Origin: Porphyra umbilicalis
Lineage: Eukaryota > Rhodophyta > Bangiophyceae > Bangiales > Bangiaceae
Length of the DNA stretch: 64,000 nt
Assembly: GCA_002049455.2 (NCBI GenBank)
Contig: KV918881.1
Span: forward strand, 62,001 to 126,000
Direction: 5' to 3'
Shown: positions 11,396 to 22,906 of the stretch, one piece after another
Numbering within the stretch: position 1 is the first letter of the stretch
Layout: every line of letters starts with the position of its first letter
Notes under the pieces: generated by a model
The model's database searches: none
Told to the model about the DNA's origin: nothing
Seen by the model: the letters and a program-made list of their open reading frames with translations, nothing else
Made by a program: the position numbers and the translations under genes

Positions 11396-14292
11396 TCCTC
11401 CTCCCCGCCCTCGCTGCGGCGTCCGGATGCATTCCGTTGTTTTGGTGGCACGGGGCGCTCGGGCGATGAAGAGACCTGGCGATCTTGTTGACTCTTGGGG
11501 CTCACTTTCGAGGCTTCGTGCATTTTTTTTTAGAGGTGTGGGACGGCCCACGCCGTGTCAAGGACAGAGGGCAGGGGCTGCGCTTCCGCTGTTCTGTAGC
11601 GTCTGTTGGGCAGAGCGCCCAGAGGGAACAGCTCAGCCCGCGCCCGTCATCTGGGCACACTGACTGGACCTCTCGCAATGCTTCTGTGTATCATCAAGGA
11701 AAGAACCGCTGTTGTCATGCAGCCGGTGGTGTTTTTGTACCCATGCACAGCGATAGCGAGTCTCGTCCGCTGGCGTGGCTTCAAAGGTGAGTTGCTGATG
11801 TTTGCCCCTGGACCCCTCTCCTGCCCACCACCCAGTAATGAATGGAAGCAACCAAGCAACTGGGGGCGATACATGCAGTACGCGCATGCGCCCCACTGCC
11901 GTAACGCAAGTCGCCTGCCACATGTTTGCGCGATGCCTTGCAGACTGGCAGTCGATGACCGCGTGTCCCAGCCCGCTACTGTACCGGAGCCATTTTCCTC
12001 CAGCCGCAGGCCCTCGGCCTGGGCGCCACGCGAGGCGTGCACTCCACACCGGGGGGGCCACGCGGTGTCGGCGGTGGCGTCTCTGGGCGCGTCACCGGCT
12101 GCCGTCCGCCGCCACTCGAACAGCACTGAACGCCTCCCTGCCCACCGTCCCGGTGCGCGCCTGTCGGGCCGCCGCCGCCACACAGGGGTGGCGGTGGAGC
12201 CCCCCTAGCTAGCTCCACCAGCGTCGGCGCAGGGCGTCCCGCTCGGTCGCCAAACCCGGGCCCCACGTCGGGGCCCGCCAGCCACCCCCCCGCGTGCGCG
12301 GGCCGCGTGCCGCACGAGGGAGGCCGCCACGGCGGACCGCGGCGGGCCGCCGGCCGAATCCCGGGGGCACGACCCTAGAGTGACGCCGCCGCCCGCGTGG
12401 CCGCGCGGCACCAATGCCACCGAGCGGCCGCTCGAGCCGCGTCATTGGTCGAGAGCGGGCAGCCGCGCGACACGACAGGCCGCCAGCGTGGCAGCTGCTA
12501 TGGCTCGGTCGACAACAACCAACCAGACGAGTGGGTGGTTTGGCCTTCCTCGCGAGCGCGCCTGGTAACCCGCCCCGCGCGCGGTGCAATTTAGGGCCGC
12601 TGCCGTTGATCCTTCCGGCGGCCCCCCGGGGGCCGCCGCGGTGGTCCACCCCCGCGCCAGCCGCTCGAGGCCCGCGCCGTCGGGACCTCGGCCACTGACA
12701 GTATCCAGGGACGAGGGAGCTGCGCGCGGCGGGGGTGGGCCGACCGTCGCCGGCGGCGGACGTGAAGCGGGGCTGGCTGCTGATCTGCTTGTGCCGTCCC
12801 ACCGCCCTGTCGCTGCTCCAACCGCCGACGCGGCGGCGGCTGGCGCATCAGGGGGGAAGGCGTGGGGCGGGGGTGGTGGTGGGGTGGAGCAGCGCCTACT
12901 AGGTGGCTTGTTTTGGCATTGCCCCTGCTGCAGACACCTTTTTTTGGTACGTGGATGGCGGGCGAGGACCCGCGGTGGCGGCGATACGACCACGCCCGCG
13001 CCGCCGCCAACCGCCTCCGCGGCGAATGCCGCCCACGTGTTCGGTGGGTGGTGGAATTCGAGTGTGCGTTCTGTCCCCGACGGGAGGTGGGGGGGGGGGG
13101 GGGGGGGGCTGCGCGGCCAGGCGAGTTCCCCCCCCCTGGTTTCCTTCGTAGTGGTTGACTGCGGCTGGCAGATATGCTGGGACGCGCCTCCCTGGAGTCG
13201 GGCGCCCTCCCCGGCTGGCTGTTCCGTGCCGTTCACGCCAGTGGGGCCATACCTCTCCCCCGCCGCGCTGCCACCGCGCCTCTTGGAGCGCGTTGTTCCA
13301 CACCAATGACCAAATCCACCCTGTGCGGCTGGGAAGATGCTGCGGGATGGGCGCGGGGTGGACGACCTCGGCGCCCCTTTGCTCGCCGACCGTTCCCGCT
13401 CCGGGGCGCGCATGGCCTTGTGGCTCAGGGGGGCAAACCACTGATGGACGCTGAGGCGCCGCCGAGGTGCGGGACGAGGCGCCGCCACGCCCCGTCTGGC
13501 CTGCGCTCTCGATGCGCATGGTCGTCCGAGTGGCTGCCGGGTAGGGATGGCTGGCTCTACAACAAGAGCTCGCACAACGGCTGTGCCATGACCACCCCCC
13601 CCCCCTGCTCCTGTACCAGTAGGAGGGACCGTGCGGGCAGCGTTTCGGCGCGGCGGGCTCGTTGCTGCCAAGTCGATTTTCCTGGTCAGTGGGGTGGCAC
13701 GCCGCAGCGAGCGCCCGGAGAGGGATTGGCAGGCGCAGCGGGAGCAGCTGGCAGAGAGGCGAGTCGGGCGGGCGCCACGCACACCCAGACGGCACCACAG
13801 GGGCTGCTACACGGCAGCTGCGTCGGTTGCGTCTGATGCCGCGTGCAGCTTTTCGTGCGCCCCTGTACGTGCCTCTGCCGGTCCAGGAGCAGCAGTCGCT
13901 CGCCGCCCAGGGCCTGTGGCACACGCACGCAGCTGCTGGGCCAGGGCGCTGACGGGGGTTGATTCGAGCCGGAGAGCAGCCACCGCCGCGCCGCGCCGCG
14001 CCGCCGCGAGGGTCCTATATCAGTTGGTCTAACGCGAGGGAGGAGTGGCACAGCTCCATTCTGCCATGTCCTTACGCACTCGGCCGCTGACCTGCCGACC
14101 CACCCACCCATCACCCCCGACCTTCCGCCCCCCTACGTCTTCGGGCCACCCATCCTACCCCCTGCGCCAAGTCTTCCTGCTCGTGGATTTCCTTCACCAC
14201 CGTCGACGCTGCTCAACGCCATCCTCACCCCAAGGCACACCTCCTCACGCACCCTCACTCTTTTGCATCCCGGACGGCAACCACACGTCACC
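11396..14292. other. 2.9-kb intergenic region, no supported gene
   Basis: Long overlapping ORFs on both strands (for example minus strand 13782-12442) have random-looking Arg/Pro/Gly/Ala composition and no recognisable domain. A 20-G tract lies at 13089-13108. The right end precedes the oxidase start and is C-rich. Confidence 0.5.
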
Positions 14293-16040
14293 ATGACGAC
14301 CGGTACCTCTACGGCCGCCTTGGCCTTCCCCCACCACCGCCGGCCACGGGCGGGCGCTGCCCCTTCTGCGGCGGCTCCCCCCCCCCCACCTTTGCTAACT
14401 GGTCGGGCACACGCACGCGGACGCCCGGCAAGGTCGTTGTCGCCACCTGCCTGGCCGACATCCAAGCCGCCATCCGCGACGCGCGCGTTGCCGGCCAGCG
14501 GGTGCGGGCGGTGGCCCGCGCCCACACCTGGTCCGACGTGTTTGTCGACGACGGGGATGTGCTGGTGGACGTGTCGGCGCTCAACGCCATCACGGCCTTT
14601 GACGCGGCCGCCCGCACGGTGACGGTGCAGGCGGGGGTGACGACCGCCGACCTCATCCCGCTGCAACTGGAGAGCGGCCTGGCGGTGCCGTCCAACGTCA
14701 TCCTCGACACGGTCACCTACGCGGGCGTGGTCAACGCGGCGTGCCATGGCACCGGCTGGACAGAGGGCACCGTCTCGGACTATGTGGTTGCCATGACGAT
14801 TGTGGACGCGGACAGCGTCGCGCGCGTCTTCTCCAAGGACACCTGCGACGCCGACACGTTTGCAGCGGTGCAGTGCAACCTCGGCACGTGGGGGGTCATC
14901 TACGACATCACGCTGCAGCTGAGGCCGGTGGCCAACATGGCGGTGGAGAACCACTTCCGGCCGCAGGGCGACTTTTTTGCGACGTCGACCGACGACACGG
15001 TCGCGGTGGAGAAGAAGCTCGCCCGCCTGCGCCACGTCATCGAGGGGTCGACGGGCACGGAGCTGTTTTGGATGCCCTTCAACCGCTACTACCAGACGGT
15101 GGCGGCGGGCGACGCGTGGACACCCGCCGCCGACGACCTCTGGCTGCGCGTCTTTCACAACACGACCGAGGAGGTGACGCACGGCGCGCCCACAGTGCGC
15201 GCCGCTCTCACCGGCATGCAGCGGTGGCAGATGCTGCTGTCTGATTTTATCCACCGCAATATCCTGTCCGTGCACCCGATGCTGGTACCAGCCTTCTACT
15301 CCCTCGGCTTCCACACCATCAAGCTGTTCCCACAGCGAATGGTCGAGCGGGTGCCGCATGCCATTCACTACCAGGCGCACATTGACGCGTTCAAGGTGGT
15401 GTCCTTTGAGGTGGCCGTGCCGCTGACTACCACCGATTCGTGGGCGGCCTTTTCCGCCATGTGGACGACCGTCACGTCGCGGGTGGCGGCCGAGCACGCG
15501 GACGGGCGGTGTCCGCTGACGCTGGCCATGGAGGCCCGCTTTGTGCGGTCCTCGTCAGCGCTGCTGGCGCCCTCCTACGCCCCCGATGAGGTGCGGCCCG
15601 ACGTGCACCACGCGTACGTGGAGATACTCTCATCTGCGTCGACGCCCGACTGGCCGGCCTTTCGCGACGCGGTCGCCGCCGAGTGGCTGGCGGTGCCCGG
15701 CGCGCGGATCCACTGGTCCAAGCAGTTCCCCACGGGCGCCACGGCGGGAGTGGCCGCCTCCTTTGGTGGCAACGTGGAGCGCTTCAAGGCCACGCGGGCG
15801 GCGGCGGGCGTTGACGCGCCCAACATGTTTGTCAACAACTGGCTGGCGGGCGCGCTCGCCATGCCCGAGGCCATCCGCGCTACGGGCGCGGTGCGGCGCG
15901 ACGGCGCGCCGGTGGCGTTGGCGCGGATGCAGGCGGAGAGAGGGGTCGCCTCGGCAGCCGCCTGGAGGCGAGCCACCACCCTGTTTGCGTGGGTGGTGGC
16001 GGTTCTCGTGCTGGTGGCAGCGCTTGCGGGGCGGCGGTGA
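14293..16040 (+). CDS. FAD-dependent sugar-1,4-lactone oxidase (ALO/GULO family), C-terminally membrane-anchored
   Basis: The family oxidises L-gulono-, L-galactono- or D-arabinono-1,4-lactone, the last step of ascorbate or erythroascorbate synthesis. The FAD-binding PCMH-type domain opens with NWSGTRTRTP, followed by the flavin-region motif ARAHTWSD (the His aligns with the flavinylated His of GULO/ALO) and by GVVNAACHGTGW. The C-terminal ALO domain carries the family motif HW-x-K (IHWSKQF, near residue 474). The protein ends with a hydrophobic segment (LFAWVVAVLVLVAALAG) and two Arg, so it is probably a tail-anchored membrane protein. About 582 residues is somewhat longer than typical members. 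The start at 14293 has an excellent context (tcaccATGAC) but lies one frame off the body of the ORF. A single missing base in the 11-C run at 14377-14387 would reconcile them. The body frame has no ATG upstream. Substrate cannot be told from sequence. Confidence 0.88.
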
Positions 16041-16262
16041 TGGCGACCACGACGCTGGATTTTTGGGAAGGTTGAGAGCAGGGGGCTTCGTGGTAGGCTG
16101 TACTGCTGCTGGATGTATGGGCGACCTGCCCTGCGACTCGTTTTCAAGACTTTCACATGGCTCTTTTTTCGCCTCTATATCGTGCATAGTGTTCGCGGCC
16201 CTCTCCACGAGTATGCTCAGACACGTATCAAACAAACCCACATCAGTTACGGAACGGAGTGC

Positions 16263-16304
16263 CCGAGTGAATGATACGAACCATGGTTCGTACCATTCAC
16301 TCGG
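16263..16304. repeat. 42-bp near-perfect palindrome
   Basis: The arms starting CCGAGTGAATG and ending CATTCACTCGG match with one mismatch and meet at a central CCATGG. It lies 223 bp after the oxidase stop codon and six bases before a second palindrome. Confidence 0.9.
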
Positions 16305-16309
16305 ACAAC

Positions 16310-16353
16310 TCAGGAAGCGCCATCCCCCTGGCCAGGGGGATGGCGCTTCCTGA
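16310..16353. repeat. 44-bp perfect palindrome
   Basis: The left arm TCAGGAAGCGCCATCCCCC and its complement meet at TGGCCA with no spacer and no mismatch. In RNA it would fold as a near-blunt hairpin, and in DNA it could extrude as a cruciform. Confidence 0.93.
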
Positions 16354-17328
16354 CACGGACGATACAGGTATATCGACCTCTGGTACTCCCTGGAGAGCGA
16401 ATGACGGGTGGCAGTTGTAGGGAGCCTGTTTTTTCTCTGAATCTGCCATGGGAGGGCGGCCTTCTCAACTGCCGAGTCCGATCGTGGCGGGGCGCTCAAT
16501 AGTGCGGCTGGCATTGCCATGTCTAGCCGGAAGCACGCGCGAACCTTTTTCGGCTTGACGCCTGGTCTCTACTCATAACATCGAAGCGTTGGGTCTGCTT
16601 GTAACGGCCCCAGTCATGCTAAGAAAAACAAGCAGCGTTCCATGGGCCAGGTGTCCTCCTCGCGAGTGACAAATCGACGTACAGAGAAGGGCGACGTCCT
16701 CCTTCTTGTATGCTAGCCGAGCTGTCTGGAGTGTCCGGCACGGTGCAACAGTAGGGGGCCCAACGAGGTCCTCCTCGTGGCATTCTCGGTGCTTCCGCAC
16801 TCCACGGCCTCGTCCGCGACTTCATCTCAATGAAGACAATGCTCTGTTGCCCTTGCCCGCTGGATGAGAGAGACGCGTGCCACTTTTCTTGGCAGGCGCT
16901 AGACTCAATTTCGCTGTCAGCACCGCCCAGGGAGTGAGCCATACATATTGGCTGGCAGGGGGTCGCCGCCGTCGGCTCGCAGCGTCGCTGACGCGGCTCG
17001 TGGCCGACCAACCCCCCCGTCGTGACGCGGTGGGGACCACTCACGGCGACGGTCGGGGTGGGTGGCCGCGACTTCGCGTGTCTGTGTCGGGGGGGGGGGC
17101 AGCCACATTGCCGACGCCTGCTGCCACTTGTGTGACATCGGGACGTTTGGAGACGTCCGTCGCTAGGCGGCGGCTGTCGGCCGTCTACTGCGATCGGACG
17201 GCGGCACTTGCTGTCGCGGGGTTCGTCCCGACGGCGCGCCCCTACATGCTGGAGTCGTGAGCTCCATTCGGTACGGGTTTTCATTGCGGCGGGCATTTTT
17301 CACGCGACCGGGAAGGCGGGCCTGAGCC

Positions 17329-19434
17329 ATGGCGGACACGGAGACCGCCATTGCCCAGCCGGTCGCCGCCCAGAATGAGGTTGGTGATACGCAAAAGGCG
17401 GCCGACGCGGAGCCGGCGTCCGAGCCGGCCGCTGACGCGCCTGCTGGCGAGGATGAGGCTGCTAAGGAGGTCCCGACGGCTGCCCCCCGCGTCCCGGCGC
17501 CGCGGAAGAAGGTCCCCCACCGCGACCTGGTCATCCCCGACGAGCCGGTGAAGCGCTACCCGGAGCCGCTCAAGGCGGACCTGGATGCCAAGCTGGAGCC
17601 CCTGCGCGCGCAGGTGGCGGAGGCGCGGGCCAAGCTGGACGCCGCCCTCACCCATTCTCGGGCCCGCAAGGCGGTACGTGACAGCCACGAGGCCAACATC
17701 TCGGCGCAGCGCAAGGCGGAGAAGGGCCTGCAGGAGGCCCTGTCGGCCAAGTTTGCCGCCAAGAAGACCATCACGGACCAGATTGCGCAGCTGCGGGCGC
17801 AGGAGCAGTCGACGCGCCGGGGCGGCGGGTCGGGCGGCGGGGGCATCGAGTCGTGCCTCCGCGGGCTCAAGTCCGCCGAGGCAGTGGAGCACCGGATCCA
17901 GGAGCTGGAGTACCGCATGAACACTGAGTCCCTGCCGATGGCGGAGGAGAAGAAGCTGATTGCGACGATTGCGTACCTGCGCCACAAGGGCCGTGCGGCT
18001 CTGGCCGCCGCCGACGCGGCGAGCGTGAGCCGTGACGAGCTGGAGGCGTCCCGCAAGGCGCAGGACGTGCGCATCAACCAGCTCAAGTCGGCTGTCAATG
18101 AGCAGAAGGGGGTGGTGGATGGGGCCTATGCGGCGCGCAACGCTGAGATTGCGGCGCTGCCTGGAGCGCCCGCGACGACCGGCGACCCGGTCGTGGCACA
18201 GAGGAAGCTCATCTCGGAGGCACAGACGGGGATGGACGCGGCGCACAAGGCCCACTACGCGGCCCTCAACGCGTGGCGCGACAATGAACGCATCTTCCGC
18301 GTGCAGGAGGAGAACCGCCGCCGCAAGAAGTTGGCCGACCTCAACGCGGCCCGCAATGCGGAGCGCGAGGAGCGCCGCCTTGCGCGTGAGGCAGAGCTCG
18401 CCGAGTACGAGCCCGCCCATCCGTATGCCGCGCAGTTGGCGACGTGCACGCGGCTGATTGAGCATCTGGCCCCTATGCTGGATAGCCCGACGGCCACGGC
18501 CCAGGCACTGGCGTCGTTGGCGGCAGAGGATACGTCGGCCAAGTCGGGCGAGGCCCCAACGCTCGGCCTGTCGGGCGCCACCCGTCCATCGCTGCGTGTC
18601 GTCAAGGGCAGCACCCCCGGCGTGGTGACCGGCAAGAAGTCGGCTGCGCCGCCGCCTCCCGAGGACAAGTACTCGGCGTTTGGCAAGGTCGGCACTGGCA
18701 AGAAGCGGAAGGGCAAGGGCCGCCGTGGCTCGGACGCAGCCGCCCCTGACGCGGCCGCCACGTCGGCTGGGTCGGCTAAGCTTCCCTCTCAGTCCATGGA
18801 GACCTTTGCAGCCTTCACTGCGGTGGAGGTTGAGCCGCCGTTGGTCAAGAGCGACGTGGCGGCCGCCATCACCGCGCTGCAGGAAAAGCTGGCGTACTAC
18901 AAGACCGCGCCGCCGCCGACGCAGCGTGCGCCCAAGCAGCAGCAGCCGTTCGGTAGCGAGACGTCGCAGAAGCGCGGGGCAACCAAGAACGCGAACAGCG
19001 GGCCGCCGCCGTCGGCCAATGGGGACGACCAGCCTCCGCTGGTGGAGGGTGGGCCGGCGCCGAGCGTGCCAGCGTCGGTGGACTCTAACAAGCCGTCTTT
19101 TTCGGATATCATCCGTGGCCGCGCGGCCTCCGCCGCGGCGCCGTCCAACGCGGCACCAACTCCGGCCGAGGCGGGCGGTTTGATCGCTGCTGTCGATGTG
19201 TCGTCGTCAGTGCTGGCCACGGACGGTGGGGATGTGCCGGAGGTCACCTCCGTGCCGGCCGTGCCGGCCGAGGAGCAGGCCAATGGCAGCGCGGCGGCAG
19301 ATGAGGTCACCCCTGCCGACGTCGCGCCATCTGAGGAGACCCCCGCCGCGGAGGCGAAGGAGGAGGACACGCCCGCGAAGGCCACGGAGGGCCCGAGCAC
19401 CGACGCTGCCGCGCCTGAGAGCGTCACCGCTTGA
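17329..19434 (+). CDS. BFR1-like coiled-coil protein (mRNP/nuclear segregation family)
   Basis: An intact 701-residue ORF starting at gagccATGGCG. After an acidic, Ala/Pro-rich leader (~1-60) comes a long charged helical region (~75-370) rich in Lys/Glu/Ala/Leu with coiled-coil periodicity. Within it, IQELEYRMNTESLPMAEEKK followed by LIATIAYL is the conserved core of the yeast Bfr1 family (LE...MxLxEEKKLxxEIxxL). BFR1 proteins bind mRNA-protein complexes and polysomes at the ER and affect secretion and ploidy. The C-terminal 300 residues are low-complexity, with basic clusters (GKKRKGKGRRG) that could bind RNA. A motif near 585 (KPSFSDIIRGRA) stands out as a possible short linear motif. The gene is convergent with TRM11. 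Function is from family resemblance only. Confidence 0.82.
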   Translation: MADTETAIAQPVAAQNEVGDTQKAADAEPASEPAADAPAGEDEAAKEVPTAAPRVPAPRKKVPHRDLVIPDEPVKRYPEPLKADLDAKLEPLRAQVAEARAKLDAALTHSRARKAVRDSHEANISAQRKAEKGLQEALSAKFAAKKTITDQIAQLRAQEQSTRRGGGSGGGGIESCLRGLKSAEAVEHRIQELEYRMNTESLPMAEEKKLIATIAYLRHKGRAALAAADAASVSRDELEASRKAQDVRINQLKSAVNEQKGVVDGAYAARNAEIAALPGAPATTGDPVVAQRKLISEAQTGMDAAHKAHYAALNAWRDNERIFRVQEENRRRKKLADLNAARNAEREERRLAREAELAEYEPAHPYAAQLATCTRLIEHLAPMLDSPTATAQALASLAAEDTSAKSGEAPTLGLSGATRPSLRVVKGSTPGVVTGKKSAAPPPPEDKYSAFGKVGTGKKRKGKGRRGSDAAAPDAAATSAGSAKLPSQSMETFAAFTAVEVEPPLVKSDVAAAITALQEKLAYYKTAPPPTQRAPKQQQPFGSETSQKRGATKNANSGPPPSANGDDQPPLVEGGPAPSVPASVDSNKPSFSDIIRGRAASAAAPSNAAPTPAEAGGLIAAVDVSSSVLATDGGDVPEVTSVPAVPAEEQANGSAAADEVTPADVAPSEETPAAEAKEEDTPAKATEGPSTDAAAPESVTA

Positions 19435-19975
19435 AGTGCTCCTCCCCTCCCCCCTCCTCGCTAGGTGCTCCTTTGCTTGTTCTACCTTTTTCTGCCTTTT
19501 TGGTGTCTCTTTCTTTGGGGGTGCCACGGGATCACCTCAGTTTTGGTTGGTGGCACACGTAGGCGGGAGACTTGGCAATGGGCGGCGCTTAGGTTTTGAC
19601 CGCAACGTTAGCGCTCCTTGAGCACCGTGCACGCGGTCTGGTGGAGCCGGGTGTGATTCATGTTGCTGCCTTGGCTGTGACTCTCTCTGTTCTTCGGCGT
19701 GTGTGTTTCCCTCCAACGTCCGTGCTGCCTGGTGCGTCGTGTGTCTCTGTGTTTGAATGCTCGCGTGTATCTCTGCCGTTGCGTTCTTTATTTTTCTTCC
19801 TTCTGTTGCTCTGCCTGCTCCGTCGCCACCGTGGGCAGGCACGGGGTGGACCTGTGCCCGCACCGTCCTCTGAGCACCCTCCCCCGAACCCCCAGTCATC
19901 CGCGCTCCACATGCAGCGGCCCGGCGCGCGGTATTGCGCGCGTACTGATTGCCGTCCGAGTACCCGCCGGCGGCC
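19435..19975. other. Convergent 3' intergenic spacer
   Basis: This separates the stop codons of the BFR1-like gene (+) and TRM11 (-). It is relatively T-rich on the plus strand after 19440 (CTTTGCTTGTTCTACCTTTTTC), as expected for a 3' UTR. No gene is visible. Confidence 0.5.
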
Positions 19976-21909
19976 TCACGGGCGCGCGGCAGCCGCCGCA
20001 ACGGGCTCCGCCACCCGACACGCGCGCGCCTGCGTGGCTGCCGCCACTGCCGCCTCGGGCGATTGGGCGTCCCCCCGCCCCACCCCCGTGCCCGTGACTG
20101 CCTTGACGCGCACCGCGTCCGCCTCCACCGGCCGCCGTGGCAGCGCGTCCTCCAGGCGGTCGGCAACGCCAAACACCTTGGCCGCCAGGTTGGCGTGCGC
20201 GGGCACGTGCGTCCGCGTCGGCAGCGGCACTGCCCGCGGGTCGACCGGCGCCGCCGCGGCGGCGGCGGCGGGCGCCCCCCCCGCGGCCGGCGGCGGGCCG
20301 TCCCCCACCCGCTCCATGGTGATTAGGCGGCGGGCGAGCTTGCCCGACAGCGGCTGCTCGCAGTTGGCCACCAGCCGCAGCAGCGGGTGCACGGGCACGT
20401 CCGCGGGCGCATACTCGGCGGGCACCGTCGGCAGCCAGTAGACGAGGCGGCCGCCCGGCACGAGCGCCGCTGCGGCGGCGTGGAGGAGGTGGTGCAGAAA
20501 GTCGTCAAACGCCACCCGCACCGTCGGCGGCGCGTGCGGGCGCCCCGCCGCCGCCGCCGCCGCCGACGCGGCGGCGGGGAGCGGCGCGAGCGCGCGGGAG
20601 CCCTCCCGGATCCCATACGGCGGATCACACACGACGGCGGTGACGAGGCCGCCGGCGGGCCACCGCCACGCGGGGCACAGCACGTCCATCCGCACCGCGT
20701 CGAGGGGGGCGGGCAGCCCGTACTGCACAAAGTTGGACGCCAAATCCACGGCGGGGAGCTTGCCGGCGAGCGCGCGGCGGCTCAGGTCGGACGCGAGCAC
20801 CGCCGCGCCGCGGCAGGCGGCGGCGACGAGGCACGAGCCGGTGCCCGCAAACGGGTCGAGGGCGACGGACGTCGGGCGGACGAGCGCGAGGTTGGCCATG
20901 ATGAAGGAGAGCGCCGCGTCCATGGCCGTCGGGCCAATGTAGGCGCGCCGCTTGAGGGAGTAGTCGTCGGCGACGCGGGCGCAGCCGCGGCCGACGAGGC
21001 GCGCGAGGAGCACCTGCGACAGCGCGGGGGGGGGGGGGGCGGCGACGGCGCGGTGGTGCCACCGCCGGCTGCCGCAGGCGTGGCGGTGCCTGGCGGCGGG
21101 CGGCGGGCGCCGAGGGGCGTCCCGTCTTCAACCACCCACACCTCCACGTCGGGCGCCTTCATGCGCACGCGCCCCCCAAACCGCGTCAACACCGGGCGCA
21201 GGTGCTCAAAGCGGGCGAGCTGGTCCTCGGGCGTCAGCGTGCGGCCAAAGCACTCGCACACGCACTTGAAGGTGGGCGGCGGCCGGGCCGCCCCACCATT
21301 GCCGTCGCCGCCGTCGCCGCCGCCGCCATCATCCCCGCCGACGAGCGGGCGCAGGAGCCCCCCGTAGGCCGGGTCGTCGGCGTCGGCCGCCCCCACCGCC
21401 CCCGCCACACACTCTTGGATGACCGCCCCGTGCGCAATCGGGCGCAGGATGCCGCGGACGAGCACGCAGCGCGCGGCGGCGGCGGCGGCTTCCGCCTCGT
21501 CGGCGAGGTGCACATAGTAAAAGACCTCTCCTTGGGGGGCGAGCGCGTCGGCACGCCGCCCACGGCGGGCGCCGTCGGCGGCCGCCCACAAGGGGAGGGT
21601 GTGGATGGTCGGCGCCAGCTCAAGGGGCGGGTACGCCCGCACCCGCCGCCGCGTCCGCCGCCGCCGTTGGGGCCCGCGCGGCGGCGGCGCGTCGCGACTG
21701 GCAGCCGCCGCCGCCGCGGCGGTCAGCGGGTGAACGCGCCCGCCGCCTGGTGGCGGGTCGCCCTCGGCAGCGGCGGCAGCGGCAGCGGCGTCGGCCGCGT
21801 CGAGGCGGTAGGCCGCGTCGCGGCCGCGGCGGACGACTTCGACGGCGGCGCGGAATTCGGCCTCCCGAAAGTCGGGGTGGACGCCCCGGAAGCAGACGAG
21901 GAACAGCAT
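19976..21909 (-). CDS. TRM11: tRNA (guanine-N2-)-methyltransferase, TRM11 type
   Basis: TRM11 with TRM112 methylates G10 of tRNAs. The start at 21909 is set by an ideal Kozak context (gccaccATGc) and by the family N-terminus MLFLVCFRGVHPDFREAEF. The N-terminal half is the THUMP-containing region, enlarged by Ala/Gly/Arg-rich inserts. The catalytic half begins with DDYSLKRRAYIGPTAMDA, then SAM motif I (DPFAGTGSCLVAAA) and the catalytic motif IV (CDPPYGIREGSR). The two halves are in different frames and join inside a 14-G run (plus strand 21026-21039). A one-base deficit there explains the shift, and no splice sites fit better. A Gly/Ala-rich insert and extended Ala-rich C-terminus are unusual for the family. 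The first Harbinger transposon is inserted about 310 bp upstream of the start. Confidence 0.9.
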
Positions 21910-22222
21910 GGTGGCGGGGCCAGGGCGGGGGGGGGAGAGAGATTGTTCCTGAGATGCACAGTACGCAGCAGCAACAACGATAACAATCTGGTCCGCGGGG
22001 CCAGCGGCTGGATGATGGGAGGCCCTGCCCAGAGGGCGGCAGTGCCGCTGCCCAGACGCGCAGGGCGCATCCCCGAAACGTATCGCGTGAGCGAAGGTCC
22101 ACGTCGTCGACATCGCGTTGGATGTGCAAGCAAGTCGTGTCTCTGATCAAAGTGGCCCCCACATATATGTCCGAAGAGCTGCTTAGTCCTTGTGTTGCAA
22201 CGAATTGCACATGAATGTATTA

Positions 22223-22253
22223 GAGCACACCCAACAACGTCTTCCCCAAGTCC
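22223..22253 (+). repeat. E1 left terminal inverted repeat
   Basis: Starts immediately after TTA at 22220-22222 with GAGCACACCCAACAACGTCT, then TCCCCAAGTCC. The complementary copy is at 31230-31260. Confidence 0.92.
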
Positions 22254-22906
22254 GAATGTGTATACGTGTCAGAAACGTGTCTCCCGAATACTCCACGTGG
22301 CTCAGTTTAGGCTCTTGGGGTTGGGGACGGCTCCACAGCAACGTCGGGCACCCCAAATCGAAGAGAGAAAACGCGAATCTAGTTGATCGGAATCACATAA
22401 GTACACACAGATTCAGCGGGCAGAAAATGGGGGGTGAGGCCCTTGTCCCCCATTCTCTGCACGATTTGGGGAGTCGGAGCTCTCCTCCCCATCTTGTTCA
22501 GCTCTCTCATTGGCTGGCGCTGCTTTGGCCGCCGTTCGAAATGCTTGTGTCGTGGCATCCGGCTTTTTAGAAAACTGCAGTGACAAACCATGCACTTTGT
22601 GTCGCGGGAGAGCGTTCGAGCGCTCACCGTTTGCAACGGTATCGCGACTGCTACGGACCGTCGCATCGAGCACGCGACCACAGGCGACCGTGCCTCCACC
22701 CCGGGATGCGACCGTTTCGGGGGTCCAGCGGGGGGCATTGAAACGGTCTGCCGGGGGGGCGGGCGAAAGGAAATCTGCTCTGTCTTTGCGGTGTGTTCAC
22801 TGTGGGGTGCTGGGGAGATCCGAGTGCAGGTGGCACCGTCAGCGCGGCGCCGTCGTCGTCGACGGCCGTCCGCCGCCACCGTCGTGGCGACCGTCTTCTT
22901 CGCGCG

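Larger units (their letters stand above)
16041..17328. other. Intergenic region between oxidase and BFR1-like gene
   Basis: It contains the oxidase 3' flank with two palindromes (16263-16353) and no gene I can support. A 10-G tract occurs at 17089-17098. The right end should hold the BFR1-like promoter. Confidence 0.5.

Noticed and set aside
12442-13782. 446-residue minus-strand ORF
   Set aside because: Open only because stops are rare at this GC content. Arg/Pro/Ser/Ala composition, no domain, and the opposite strand is equally open and crosses a 20-G run.
13950-14040. tRNA-like string (TCAGTTGGTCTAACGC)
   Set aside because: It resembles a D-arm, but no matching acceptor stem, anticodon loop or T-arm follows. 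No other tRNA or rRNA gene was recognised in the window.
22793-22906. Upstream in-frame start of the E1 transposase
   Set aside because: The added 38 residues are Ser/Arg-rich and unlike the acidic start at 22907, which parallels the acidic N-terminus of the E2 transposase.
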